Shown one piece after another: positions 53,941-62,401 of a stretch of DNA of 64,000 bases; position 1 is the stretch's first letter, and each line of letters starts with the position of its first letter. Source of the stretch: Saccharospirillum sp040881935. Lineage in GTDB: Bacteria > Pseudomonadota > Gammaproteobacteria > Pseudomonadales > Natronospirillaceae. Both the position numbers and the translations under genes were made by a program. Under the pieces are notes generated by a model, which saw only the letters and a program-made list of their open reading frames with translations, ran no database searches and was not told where the DNA came from. The stretch spans positions 1-64,000 of the forward strand of contig NZ_JBBECH010000017.1 in the NCBI RefSeq assembly GCF_040881935.1, written 5' to 3'.

Positions 53941-56900
53941 TTGAACGCAGTAACGTCGCCCGAATCACCCAATTTTGGTTTCCTGGCAGAGCATGACCCC
54001 CTGTTCGCTGAACTGGGGCAGGCCGCCGAACGTGCGTTCTCAAGTGACCCCAACACCTCCCTGATCAAGTTACGACAGCTCGGCGAAGCAATGGCCCAGC
54101 ATCTGGCGGCGCAAGCTGGCCTCGAATTTGACGACCAGACCTCCCAATCCGACCTGCTCTACCGCCTGAACCGTGAGCTGCGGCTGGAACCGCAGGTCAA
54201 AGAGCTGTTCCACACCCTGCGCATTGAAGGCAACAAAGCGACCCATCAGTTTCGCACCCGCCACAAAGAAGCGATGGACGGGCTAAAGCTCGCGCGCGAG
54301 CTGGCCATCTGGTTTCATCGCTCTTTTGGCAAAGCAGGCACTCACTTCAAGCCCGGGCCTTTTGTCTCACCGGCCGACCCCAGCGCCGAGTTGCGGCAAC
54401 TGCATAACGACATCGAAAAGCTGCGCCACGAACTGCAACAGGCCAACACAGAACTGGACAGCAGCCAGCAGCTAAGCGAACTGGTCGCACGGGAAAAAGA
54501 CGAATTCGAAGCCCTGGCCCACGCCATGGATCAGGAATCCCGCGCGCTGGCGGAACAGGCCCGCAACCATGAGCAAGCCCTGACACAGCAGCAAAGCCAG
54601 TATGAGCAAACGATTAAGGCGCTCCAAACGCAACTGAATAGCCAGAGTGAAGCGACGGTCAAAAAACACCGTCAACAGGTCGCGCAACAGACCCAAGCGG
54701 CCAGCGATACGCTGGTGCTGAATGAAGAACTCACCCGGTTACTGATCGACCAGCAACTCGTCGAAGCAGGCTGGGAGGCCGACAGCCAGGAACTCACTTA
54801 CCGGAGGGGCGGACGCCCTGAAAAAGGCACCTACCGGGCCATCGCCGAATGGCCCACCGGGAGTCAGGGCAACAAAGGCCGGGCAGACTACCTGCTCTTT
54901 GCCGGGCTGGTGCCCATCGCCGTGGTTGAAGCCAAGAAGGAAAACGCCAACGTCGCCGGGAAAATCGACCAGGCGGAACGGTACAGCAAGGGCCTGAAAG
55001 TGGCACCGCCGCTGCTCGGTGCCTGGGAACTGACCGGTCGAACCATCGCCTGGCCTGCCGAAGAAGAGGGCCACTTCTTAGTCCCGTTCGTGTATTCCTG
55101 CAACGGTCGACCTTATGTGCCGCAGCTTGCCGAACAATCCGGCACCTGGTTTCGGGATGTTCGGGAGCCCAGCAACACCCGAAGAGCACTGCCTCAATTC
55201 CATACGCCGGGTGGGTTGCTCGATTTGCTGGAACGCGACAAGGAAAACGCCGAAAAACTCCTCAAACAGGAGCCCTTTGGCTACCTGAAACTGCGCGATT
55301 ATCAACAAAATGCCATTATCGCCACCGAAAATGCTCTGTCTCACGGCATTCGATCCGCCTTGCTGGCCATGGCGACCGGCACGGGGAAAACCCGCACCAT
55401 CATCGGTTTAATGTACCGCTTCCTGAAAGCCGAGCGCTTTCGGCGCATTCTGTTTCTGGTCGACCGCACGGCCCTGGGCCAGCAAGCCATCGATGCGTTT
55501 AACGAAGCACCGCTTGAGCAAAGCCACACCCTGAGCACCATTTACAACGTCGCCGAACTGGGCGACATGGCCGCAGAAGCCGAAACCCGGGTGCAGGTCG
55601 CCACCGTTCAGGCCATGGTGAAGCGCATTTTCATGAGCGATGCACCACCGCCGATCGACCAGTTCGACTGCATCATCATCGACGAAGCCCACCGGGGGTA
55701 TACCCTTGACCAGGACATGACCGAGGGCGAACTGGCCACGCGCGACACCAGCCAGTACATCTCCAGCTACCGGCGCGTGCTGGACTATTTCGATGCGGTC
55801 AAAATTGGCCTCACCGCCACCCCGGCCAAACACACCAGCGATATCTTCGGTAAACCGGTGTACACCTACTCCTACCGGGAGGCCGTGGCCGACGACTGGC
55901 TGATCGATCACGAACCGCCGATCCGCTATGAAACCCTGCTCACTCAAAACGGCATTCAGTTCGAGAAAGGCAAGCCCGTCGAGGTGATCAACACCAAAAC
56001 CGGCGAAATTGATACCACCGAGCTCGAAGACGAACTGACCTTCGAGGTCGATACCTTCAATCGCAAAGTCATCAACGAGAACTTCAACCGGGTAATTTGC
56101 GAACAACTGGTGCAGGAACTGGACCCCTTCGGCGACGAGAAGACCCTGATCTTCTGCGCCACCGACCTGCACGCCGACATGGTCAAACGCCTGCTCGACA
56201 ACGCTTTCAAAGCCCTCTACAACGGCAGCTACAACGAAGCGGCCGTCGCCAAGATCACCGGCCAGAGCGACAAGGTGAACCAGCTGATTCGCCGCTACAA
56301 GAACGAGCGCTACCCCAGCATCGCCATCACCGTTGATCTGCTCACCACCGGCATCGACGTACCACCCATCTGCCACCTGGTGTTCATGCGCCGCATCCGC
56401 TCGCGCATTCTGTATGAGCAAATGATCGGCCGTGCCACCCGCCGTTGCGATGAGATAGGCAAAACCGTCTTCCGCATTTACGACCCGGTCGACATCTACG
56501 CCGCCCTGCAAGACGTGAACACCATGAAACCCCTGGTAAAAGACCCGAACATCACCCTGGAACAACTGGTGAACGAGCTCACCGACGACGAGCAACTGGA
56601 AAAGGCCCTTAACAGCCCCGGAGAAACACCAGACGAAAGCCAGGCCGAAGTCGTGCTCAGCCAGCTCAGCCAGAAACTCATGCGAGTGCTGCGCAAGGCC
56701 GAGAACAAAGCCGAGTCGAAACCCGCGCTCCGGCAAAAGCTCGACGACCTTCACGAGCTCTGGGGGGTCGAACCCAAATCCCTGCACCAGCACCTTCACC
56801 AACTCGGCCCGCGCCAGGCTTCGGAATTCATGCGCGAACACAGTGGCCTACTGAACCAGTTGGAAGATGTAAAAGCCCTGGCCGGCAGCGACTACATGCC

Positions 56901-57471
56901 ACTGATCTCGCAGCACAAGGATGAAATTCGGGATCGAACCCAGAGTTACGGTGTTCATCAGCGCCCGGAAGACTACCTCGACAGCTTTAACCAGTTCATT
57001 CGGGACCAGCTCAACCAGTCCGCCGCGCTGTCGGTCGTCGTCAACAAACCCCGCGACCTCACCCGGGAGCAGCTCAAGGAAGTCAGGCTTCTGCTCGACA
57101 ACCACGGCTACTCGGAAGCCAACCTGCAAAGCGCCGTGCGCAACCAGACCAACAAAGACATCGCCGCCAGCATCGTCGGCCACATTCGCCGCGCCGCCCT
57201 GGGTGAAGCCCTGAAACCCTTCGAGCAACGGGTCGCCGAGGCCATGGACCGCATTTACACCCAACACAGCTGGACCCCCAATCAACTCAAATGGCTGCAA
57301 CGGCTGGCCCAGCAACTGGTGCACGAAGTCATCATCGACCGGGCTTTCGTTAACCACCGCTTCGCCGACGACGGCGGCGCGAAGCAAATGGACAAGGTGC
57401 TGGGCGAGCAGCTGGATACCGTGCTGGAGGAAGTGAATGAGGCACTGTGGCCAAATGCCGGGCAATCATGA
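53941..57471 (+). CDS. hsdR: Type I restriction enzyme, R subunit
   Basis: ATP-dependent translocase/endonuclease subunit (1176 aa). Order: N-terminal DUF4145-like helical region (about 30-130), long coiled coil (about 150-250), PD-(D/E)xK nuclease (GRADYLLFAGL ... VVEAKKEN, about 313-338), SF2 helicase with Walker A MATGTGKT (near 477), DEAH box IIIDEAHRGY (near 579), motif III LTATPAKHT and motif VI IGRATRRCD. C-terminal helical HsdR domain. The layout resembles EcoEI-type enzymes. TTG 53941 has a GGAGGT site 6 bp upstream. abiF lies between it and hsdM. Confidence 0.95.
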   Translation: MNAVTSPESPNFGFLAEHDPLFAELGQAAERAFSSDPNTSLIKLRQLGEAMAQHLAAQAGLEFDDQTSQSDLLYRLNRELRLEPQVKELFHTLRIEGNKATHQFRTRHKEAMDGLKLARELAIWFHRSFGKAGTHFKPGPFVSPADPSAELRQLHNDIEKLRHELQQANTELDSSQQLSELVAREKDEFEALAHAMDQESRALAEQARNHEQALTQQQSQYEQTIKALQTQLNSQSEATVKKHRQQVAQQTQAASDTLVLNEELTRLLIDQQLVEAGWEADSQELTYRRGGRPEKGTYRAIAEWPTGSQGNKGRADYLLFAGLVPIAVVEAKKENANVAGKIDQAERYSKGLKVAPPLLGAWELTGRTIAWPAEEEGHFLVPFVYSCNGRPYVPQLAEQSGTWFRDVREPSNTRRALPQFHTPGGLLDLLERDKENAEKLLKQEPFGYLKLRDYQQNAIIATENALSHGIRSALLAMATGTGKTRTIIGLMYRFLKAERFRRILFLVDRTALGQQAIDAFNEAPLEQSHTLSTIYNVAELGDMAAEAETRVQVATVQAMVKRIFMSDAPPPIDQFDCIIIDEAHRGYTLDQDMTEGELATRDTSQYISSYRRVLDYFDAVKIGLTATPAKHTSDIFGKPVYTYSYREAVADDWLIDHEPPIRYETLLTQNGIQFEKGKPVEVINTKTGEIDTTELEDELTFEVDTFNRKVINENFNRVICEQLVQELDPFGDEKTLIFCATDLHADMVKRLLDNAFKALYNGSYNEAAVAKITGQSDKVNQLIRRYKNERYPSIAITVDLLTTGIDVPPICHLVFMRRIRSRILYEQMIGRATRRCDEIGKTVFRIYDPVDIYAALQDVNTMKPLVKDPNITLEQLVNELTDDEQLEKALNSPGETPDESQAEVVLSQLSQKLMRVLRKAENKAESKPALRQKLDDLHELWGVEPKSLHQHLHQLGPRQASEFMREHSGLLNQLEDVKALAGSDYMPLISQHKDEIRDRTQSYGVHQRPEDYLDSFNQFIRDQLNQSAALSVVVNKPRDLTREQLKEVRLLLDNHGYSEANLQSAVRNQTNKDIAASIVGHIRRAALGEALKPFEQRVAEAMDRIYTQHSWTPNQLKWLQRLAQQLVHEVIIDRAFVNHRFADDGGAKQMDKVLGEQLDTVLEEVNEALWPNAGQS

Positions 57472-57540
57472 CATGTATAGAAAATGCGAAAATCTATACA
57501 TGTTGATGTACACATACCTGAAAATCATCATTTTCTATAC
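57472..57540. repeat. Palindrome cluster between hsdR and the abiF promoter
   Basis: A perfect 10-bp inverted repeat (CATGTATAGA 57472-57481, TCTATACATG 57493-57502, 11-bp spacer) overlaps the hsdR stop. A third box, CATTTTCTATAC (57529-57540), is the exact complement of 57475-57486. Three TATAGA-type boxes in 69 bp suggest a repressor operator or RNA structure. No T tract follows, so a terminator is less likely. Confidence 0.65.
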
Positions 57541-57562
57541 AGGTTTCCTTCGCGGCATTGGC

Positions 57563-57591
57563 TTGATTAACGCCCTTAGGGTCGCTATAGT
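57563..57591 (+). promoter_or_regulatory. Sigma-70 promoter for the abiF RNA
   Basis: TTGATT (57563-57568) and TATAGT (57586-57591) are separated by exactly 17 bp, predicting a start near 57598-57600. It lies 104 bp before the abiF start and directly before the putative small RNA. Confidence 0.7.
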
Positions 57592-57598
57592 TTCCGGT

Positions 57599-57656
57599 AA
57601 CACACCCGCCAAGCCTATGGTTGCTTGCAACTACGCTCAAATCGCGCGGGTTTTTT
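57599..57656 (+). ncRNA. Candidate abiF-type small RNA
   Basis: From the predicted start, about 58 nt run into a terminator-like end. CCCGC (57605-57609) pairs with GCGGG (57646-57650) and is followed by six T. Inside, CAAGC (57610-57614) pairs with GCTTG (57623-57627). An abiF RNA motif upstream of Abi_2 genes is a known structured RNA class, and AbiF proteins have been described as toxins held by such RNAs. Length, promoter, terminator and position fit; I cannot check the covariance model here. Confidence 0.6.
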
Positions 57657-57694
57657 ATGCCTGCCATTCGCCAGTACGCCACTGAGATAGGGCG

Positions 57695-58699
57695 ATGACA
57701 ACCTTTAATAAACCCGCCATCTCCCCAGACGATCAAGTCGTCCTGCTGGAAGCGCGCGGTCTTACCATAAACGATCGCACCGGGGCGCAGGCATTTCTGC
57801 GATCGGTCAGTTTCTTTCGCCTTACGCCTTATATGCGACCCTTTCAGGTAAACAGCAACCACCAATTCGTGCCCGGAACAGGCTTTCGCCAACTAGCCGA
57901 GCTCTATGACTTTGACCGCCGTTTGCGACTATTGGTGATGGACGCGATTGAACGCGCGGAAGTGGCGACCCGAGCACAAATCAGCAACCACATGGGAGCC
58001 AGCTATGGCAGTCACTGGTATTTGCAGGCAGCACATTTTAAAAATCAACACCAGCAGACTCGTCTCTTGGATGAAATCCGCGAAAAACAACAACATCAGT
58101 TGCGCGACTATCACCGGGAATGCAAACGGATTGAACAACTGAGAGCCTCTCCCGACCGCAAACAGGCTCTCAAGCAACGGCGCCAGAAAGAAAGCTATGC
58201 TCGCCACTACATCCTTACCTATACAGAACCTGAGCTGATGCCTAACTGGGCAATGCTGGAAGAAATCACACTCGGCACACTCTCGCATCTATACAAAAAC
58301 CTGAGCCGCGACAGTGACAAAAAAGTCATAGCCAGAGCACTGGCACTCGAAGCGCCCCTGTTAGAGTCATGGCTGCACACGTTAACGGTTGTACGCAACA
58401 TCTGCGCGCACCACAGCCGCTTGTGGAACCGGGAACTGGGCATCAGACCCGCAACACCCAAAAGCCCACGAGTTTCATGGCCCTCGTACCTTAGAGACGA
58501 CACCCGATCGCTGCACACTCGAATTGCCGTGATTCTGCCCATATTGCAGCACTTTATGTTGCACTGTGCACCACACGCCAGTTGGAAACAGCGACTATTC
58601 GAGCTTTGTGCGGAATTCCCTGACATTCCCCTGCGAGCTATGGGCCTGCCTATTACCTGGCAAAACGATGCCTTTTGGCTTCAACAACCCAATTACTGA
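57695..58699 (+). CDS. abiF: Abi_2/AbiF-family HEPN protein
   Basis: Abortive-infection protein of 334 aa in the Abi_2 (AbiD/AbiF) family. The N-terminal FLRSVSFFRLTPYMRPF and YDFDRRLRLLVMDAIERAEVATR are family hallmarks. The HEPN ribonuclease motif RxxxxH is present as VRNICAHHSRLWNREL (Arg234, His239). It likely cleaves RNA when released from control, giving phage defence. ATG 57695 has AGGG close upstream. It sits between hsdR and hsdM, 7 bp before hsdM, with its own promoter-RNA unit. This may guard the restriction locus. Confidence 0.88.
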   Translation: MTTFNKPAISPDDQVVLLEARGLTINDRTGAQAFLRSVSFFRLTPYMRPFQVNSNHQFVPGTGFRQLAELYDFDRRLRLLVMDAIERAEVATRAQISNHMGASYGSHWYLQAAHFKNQHQQTRLLDEIREKQQHQLRDYHRECKRIEQLRASPDRKQALKQRRQKESYARHYILTYTEPELMPNWAMLEEITLGTLSHLYKNLSRDSDKKVIARALALEAPLLESWLHTLTVVRNICAHHSRLWNRELGIRPATPKSPRVSWPSYLRDDTRSLHTRIAVILPILQHFMLHCAPHASWKQRLFELCAEFPDIPLRAMGLPITWQNDAFWLQQPNY

Positions 58700-58706
58700 G
58701 AGACTC

Positions 58707-60368
58707 ATGACCAACAACGACATCGTCCAAAAGCTCTGGAACCTCTGCGACGTGCTGCGCGACGACGGCATCAACTACTCGGACTATGTGACCGAACTGG
58801 TCCTGCTACTGTTTATTAAAATGGTGCACGAGAACACCGAAGCCGGCACCCTGAAAAAACACCCCTTGCCCGAAGGCTGCCGCTGGGTCGACCTGAACGG
58901 CAAATCCGGCATCAACCTGCTGAACGACTACAAACGCATACTGCTCAGCCTCTCGACCGGCAGAGACGGCGACGGCACGGAAGTGCATAACGACCCTTTG
59001 ATCAGCGCGATCTACGCCGACGCCCAGACCCGACTGCGCGAACCTCGCCATCTGGAACAGATGATCAAAACGCTCGATCAGATCGACTGGTTCAGCGCCC
59101 AGAAAGACGGCCTGGGGGACCTGTACGAAGGCCTGCTGGAAAAAAACGCCAACGAAACCAAATCCGGCGCGGGGCAGTACTTCACCCCCCGCGCCCTGAT
59201 CAACACCATGGTGCAGTGCCTGAAACCCCAGCCCGGCGAACGCATACAGGACCCGGCCGCCGGCACCGGCGGCTTTCTGATAGCCGCGCACGAATACATC
59301 AAAAGCCAGACCGATGATCTGTACACACTCACCGACAAAGCCAAAACCTTCCAGACCACCCAAGCCTACACCGGCATTGAACTGGTGCCCGGCACCCGCC
59401 GCCTGGCGCTGATGAACTGCCTGCTGCACGGCATGGAAGGCGACGAAGAAGGGGTGATTCACCTTGGCAACGCCCTAGGCCAGCAAGGCGCGAACCTGAG
59501 CAAGGCCGACATCATTCTCGCCAACCCGCCCTTTGGCACCAGCAAGGGCGGCGACGCCAGCATCACCCGCGACGACCTGACCTACAAGACCAGCAACAAG
59601 CAACTGGCCTTCCTGCAGCACATCTACCGCAACCTGAAACCCGGTGGCCGCGCCGCCGTGGTCTTGCCAGACAACGTTCTGTTTGAAGCCGGTGTCGGCA
59701 CCGAGGTACGGCGCGACCTAATGAACAAGTGCAACCTGCACACCATTCTGCGCCTGCCCACCGGCATCTTTTACGCCCAGGGCGTGAAAACCAACGTGCT
59801 GTTCTTCACCAAAGGCAGCGCTAAAGACAAGCATCAGGAAGAAAACTGCACCGAGAACGTCTGGGTCTACGATCTGCGCACCAACATGCCCAGTTTTGGC
59901 AAGCGCACTCCCTTCGGCCAGCCGCATCTAAAACCTTTCGAAGCCGTCTTCTCTCCCCTCGCCGCTTCTGGGGGAAAGGGGAAGACAGCCACAGCCGCCC
60001 ATCCAACCGGCCGCACCGAAGGCGAATGGAGCTTCCATTCCGACAAAATCGAACTGCCGGAAGCCACCAAAGCCACCGACGAAAACCAGGGCGTCGACGA
60101 ACGAATGATTCACAGCCGCTGGCGTTGTTTCTCGCGAGAGTGGGTTGCCGAGCACAAAGGCGACTCGCTGGACATTGCCTGGTTGAAAGACAGCGACAGT
60201 GTGGATGCGGCGAACTTGCCGGAGCCGAGTGTGTTGGCCGGTGAAGCGATGAGTGATTTGGTGCAGGCTTTGGGAGAACTGGATGGGTTGATGCGGGAGT
60301 TGGATGCTGGGGAAAAGGCTGACGGGGCTCGGGTATTGATGAGTGAATTGTTAGATGGTGTTAAATAA
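58707..60368 (+). CDS. hsdM: Type I DNA methyltransferase, M subunit
   Basis: Adenine methyltransferase subunit (553 aa). It has the N-terminal HsdM helical domain (DIVQKLWNLCDVLRDDGINY), the SAM motif DPAAGTGGF (near residue 181) and catalytic NPPFGTS (near 272). Around residues 410-430 there is an unusual low-complexity insertion (SPLAASGGKGKTATAAHP) before RTEGEWSF, encoded by a pyrimidine/purine hairpin. Start 58707 is set by alignment, 7 bp after abiF. Its stop overlaps the hsdS start by one base. Confidence 0.95.
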   Translation: MTNNDIVQKLWNLCDVLRDDGINYSDYVTELVLLLFIKMVHENTEAGTLKKHPLPEGCRWVDLNGKSGINLLNDYKRILLSLSTGRDGDGTEVHNDPLISAIYADAQTRLREPRHLEQMIKTLDQIDWFSAQKDGLGDLYEGLLEKNANETKSGAGQYFTPRALINTMVQCLKPQPGERIQDPAAGTGGFLIAAHEYIKSQTDDLYTLTDKAKTFQTTQAYTGIELVPGTRRLALMNCLLHGMEGDEEGVIHLGNALGQQGANLSKADIILANPPFGTSKGGDASITRDDLTYKTSNKQLAFLQHIYRNLKPGGRAAVVLPDNVLFEAGVGTEVRRDLMNKCNLHTILRLPTGIFYAQGVKTNVLFFTKGSAKDKHQEENCTENVWVYDLRTNMPSFGKRTPFGQPHLKPFEAVFSPLAASGGKGKTATAAHPTGRTEGEWSFHSDKIELPEATKATDENQGVDERMIHSRWRCFSREWVAEHKGDSLDIAWLKDSDSVDAANLPEPSVLAGEAMSDLVQALGELDGLMRELDAGEKADGARVLMSELLDGVK

Positions 60369-61846
60369 TGGTAGATGCGCTAATCCCACAGCAGTGGGTC
60401 TCTGTTCCATTAAACGAAGTAATTCAGCGTATAGTGGGCGGTGGAACCCCGAGCAAAGCCAAACCTGAATACTACAGAGGCGAAATCCCTTGGATGAGTG
60501 TCAAGGACATGAACAAGCATGTCCTCCTGGATACAGTCGATCACATATCGCAAGAAGCGGTGGATAACAGTAGTACTAATGTTATACCAGCAGGCACGCC
60601 AATTATTGCAACACGTATGAGCCTCGGGAAAATTGTTGTCGCTAACTTCGACTCGGCAATCAATCAGGATTTGAAAGCGCTCTTCCTACCCTCCAATTTA
60701 AATCGGAACTATCTGATTTACTGGTATCGGTCGATTGCGCGAACAATAGAGCAAATGGGTACAGGCACCACAGTCAAGGGAATAAGACTGGAGGCTTTAA
60801 AGGAGCTGGATTTCTCACTACCACCCCTCGCTGAACAAAAAGGCATCGCCGACAAACTCGACATCCTTCTGGCCCAAGTGGAAAACACCAAAGCCCGCCT
60901 CGAACGCATTCCGCAAATCCTCAAACGCTTTCGCCAGTCCGTGCTGGCTGCGGCGGTTAGTGGGCGGTTGACGGAGGAGTGGCGAGAGCAAACATGCCCT
61001 CCTCAAGTGGACCTTCAAAAAATTACAGATTTGTTATTTAACGATGGAATAACGACCGGGAACTTTGGAAAAAAGTTAGATCGAGCCCCGAAATACAGTG
61101 ATGGAGAGCTTGAACTAGCAATTAAACATATTGAGGGCTGGCCATTCGTTAGAGTAGGTGAAATTTGCGCTTGTATAGTTCCAAATAGAGACAAACCGAA
61201 ATCATTCAGCGGTGGGTATCACTGGCTCTTAACACCTAACTTTAACGAACAAAGTATTTACATCAACTATCGCGATGTAGAGCTCGGATTGAGTGAAAAA
61301 GAAGTCAAAGACTACAAAGCTAAAGTTATTCCAGAAGGTAATGTTGTGATGACCTGCGTGGGCCGCCTTGGGCTATCTGCAGTTATTGAAGAGCCATCTG
61401 TAATCAATCAACAGCTCCATGCTTTTATAGTTAATAAAAATATTTTATCTGAATACTTATCTTTTTGCATTCGAGCAAACCGAAGGTTTTACGAATCCAG
61501 GTCAACCTCAACTACTGTCAATTACCTTAATAAGCTCGCCTGCAATTCATTGCCTATACCCTTACCCACTATTAGCGAGCAGACCGAAATCGTCCGCCAA
61601 GTAGACCAACTCTTCGCCTACGCCGACCGCATCGAACAACAAGTCAACAACGCCCTGGCCCGAGTCAACAACCTCACCCAGTCCATCCTCGCCAAAGCCT
61701 TCCGGGGCGAACTCACCGAGCAGTGGCGCAAGGACAACCCAGACCTGATCAGTGGCGAGAACAGTGCCGAGGCTTTACTGGAGCGCATCAAAGCTGAGCG
61801 AGCTGAGGCAAAGCCCGCCAAACGATCAAGGAAAGTCAGTGCATAA
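60368..61846 (+). CDS. hsdS: Type I restriction-modification specificity subunit
   Basis: DNA-recognition subunit (492 aa) with two target-recognition domains and two conserved helical repeats. Domain 1 spans about 1-155, the first conserved region about 155-215 (LPPLAEQKGIADKLDILLAQ), domain 2 about 235-395, and the second conserved region about 395-470 (TISEQTEIVRQVDQLFAYAD). Both repeats end in LAKAFRGELTEQW-like sequence. The recognition domains are clearly A/T-richer than the conserved regions and neighbours, as expected for horizontally exchanged specificity modules. The target sequence cannot be predicted by eye. Confidence 0.95.
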   Translation: MVDALIPQQWVSVPLNEVIQRIVGGGTPSKAKPEYYRGEIPWMSVKDMNKHVLLDTVDHISQEAVDNSSTNVIPAGTPIIATRMSLGKIVVANFDSAINQDLKALFLPSNLNRNYLIYWYRSIARTIEQMGTGTTVKGIRLEALKELDFSLPPLAEQKGIADKLDILLAQVENTKARLERIPQILKRFRQSVLAAAVSGRLTEEWREQTCPPQVDLQKITDLLFNDGITTGNFGKKLDRAPKYSDGELELAIKHIEGWPFVRVGEICACIVPNRDKPKSFSGGYHWLLTPNFNEQSIYINYRDVELGLSEKEVKDYKAKVIPEGNVVMTCVGRLGLSAVIEEPSVINQQLHAFIVNKNILSEYLSFCIRANRRFYESRSTSTTVNYLNKLACNSLPIPLPTISEQTEIVRQVDQLFAYADRIEQQVNNALARVNNLTQSILAKAFRGELTEQWRKDNPDLISGENSAEALLERIKAERAEAKPAKRSRKVSA

Positions 61847-61877
61847 CCACCGCAATCACTAACAGGGAGATTCAATA

Positions 61878-62290
61878 ATGGACAAGCAACTGCATCACAG
61901 CCTGAACCAGCGGCTGCAACGGCTGGACTAGGAGTCTGTCGGACTTAGGGGGATTGAAGCGAGGGAGTGGGATGGCGAGATCAAATGTTCGCAAATTTCG
62001 TGTGCATAGTGGGCCTATGTGCTCGACATTTGCGGGCATTTGGGCCGTCGTCCCGCTTCCGCAGCCAATTCATCCTAAGTTCGACAGACTCCTCGCAATC
62101 GGATATCGAGTTCTGGTTTGCCCGAGACCTGCAGCAGCCACTTGGCTACGCCCGTTGGGAGAATTTTCTCACAGTGATCAATAAGGCTATAGCTGCCTGC
62201 ACCGGCACGGGAATAGTGGTTGAGGACCATCTTCGTGGCGTCACGAAAATGGTCCCACTCGGTAGCGGCTCAGACATGACGTACGGCTAA
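61878..62290 (+). pseudogene. dinD: dinD (DNA damage-inducible protein D) fragment, interrupted and truncated
   Basis: ATG 61878, after an AGGGAG site, encodes MDKQLHHSLNQRLQRLD and then runs into the foldback element. After the element, the frame SDIEFWFARDLQQPLGYARW ... VVEDHLRGVTKMVPLGSGS is clear DinD N-terminal sequence. Removing exactly 61930-62093 joins both parts in frame. After LGSGS the protein stops within a few residues, whereas DinD is normally near 280 aa, so the 3' part is deleted too. dinD is a common neighbour of type I RM genes. Confidence 0.85.
61930..62093. mobile_element. 164-bp MITE-like foldback element
   Basis: Terminal inverted repeats of 20 bp (AGGAGTCTGTCGGACTTAGG at the left, 19 of 20 matching at the right). 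Similarity between the two halves continues toward the centre, so almost the whole element folds back. It encodes nothing. No clear target duplication is seen. It lies inside dinD. Its left 38 bp also occur at 53793-53831. Confidence 0.85.
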
Positions 62291-62401
62291 CAAGTTCTCT
62301 CTTTCTGTTACCGCCTAGCAAACGTTAACACTGAGTCATAAGACACAGTGTGCTAGTATTTAGAGGCTCAGTTATGTAACACCATCATTTACAGGTGGCT
62401 C

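Noticed and set aside
55408..56841. Minus-strand frame of 477 aa inside hsdR
   Set aside because: It is antisense to conserved helicase motifs, its composition is shadow-like (Val/Gly/Asp runs) and it has no start signal.
57472..57502. hsdR terminator
   Set aside because: The inverted repeat is perfect, but the stem is A/T-rich and no T tract follows. An operator or RNA structure fits better.
61967..62290. A standalone 107-aa gene
   Set aside because: Its first about 42 codons lie in the foldback element and only the remainder is DinD-like. It is a fragment of the interrupted dinD.
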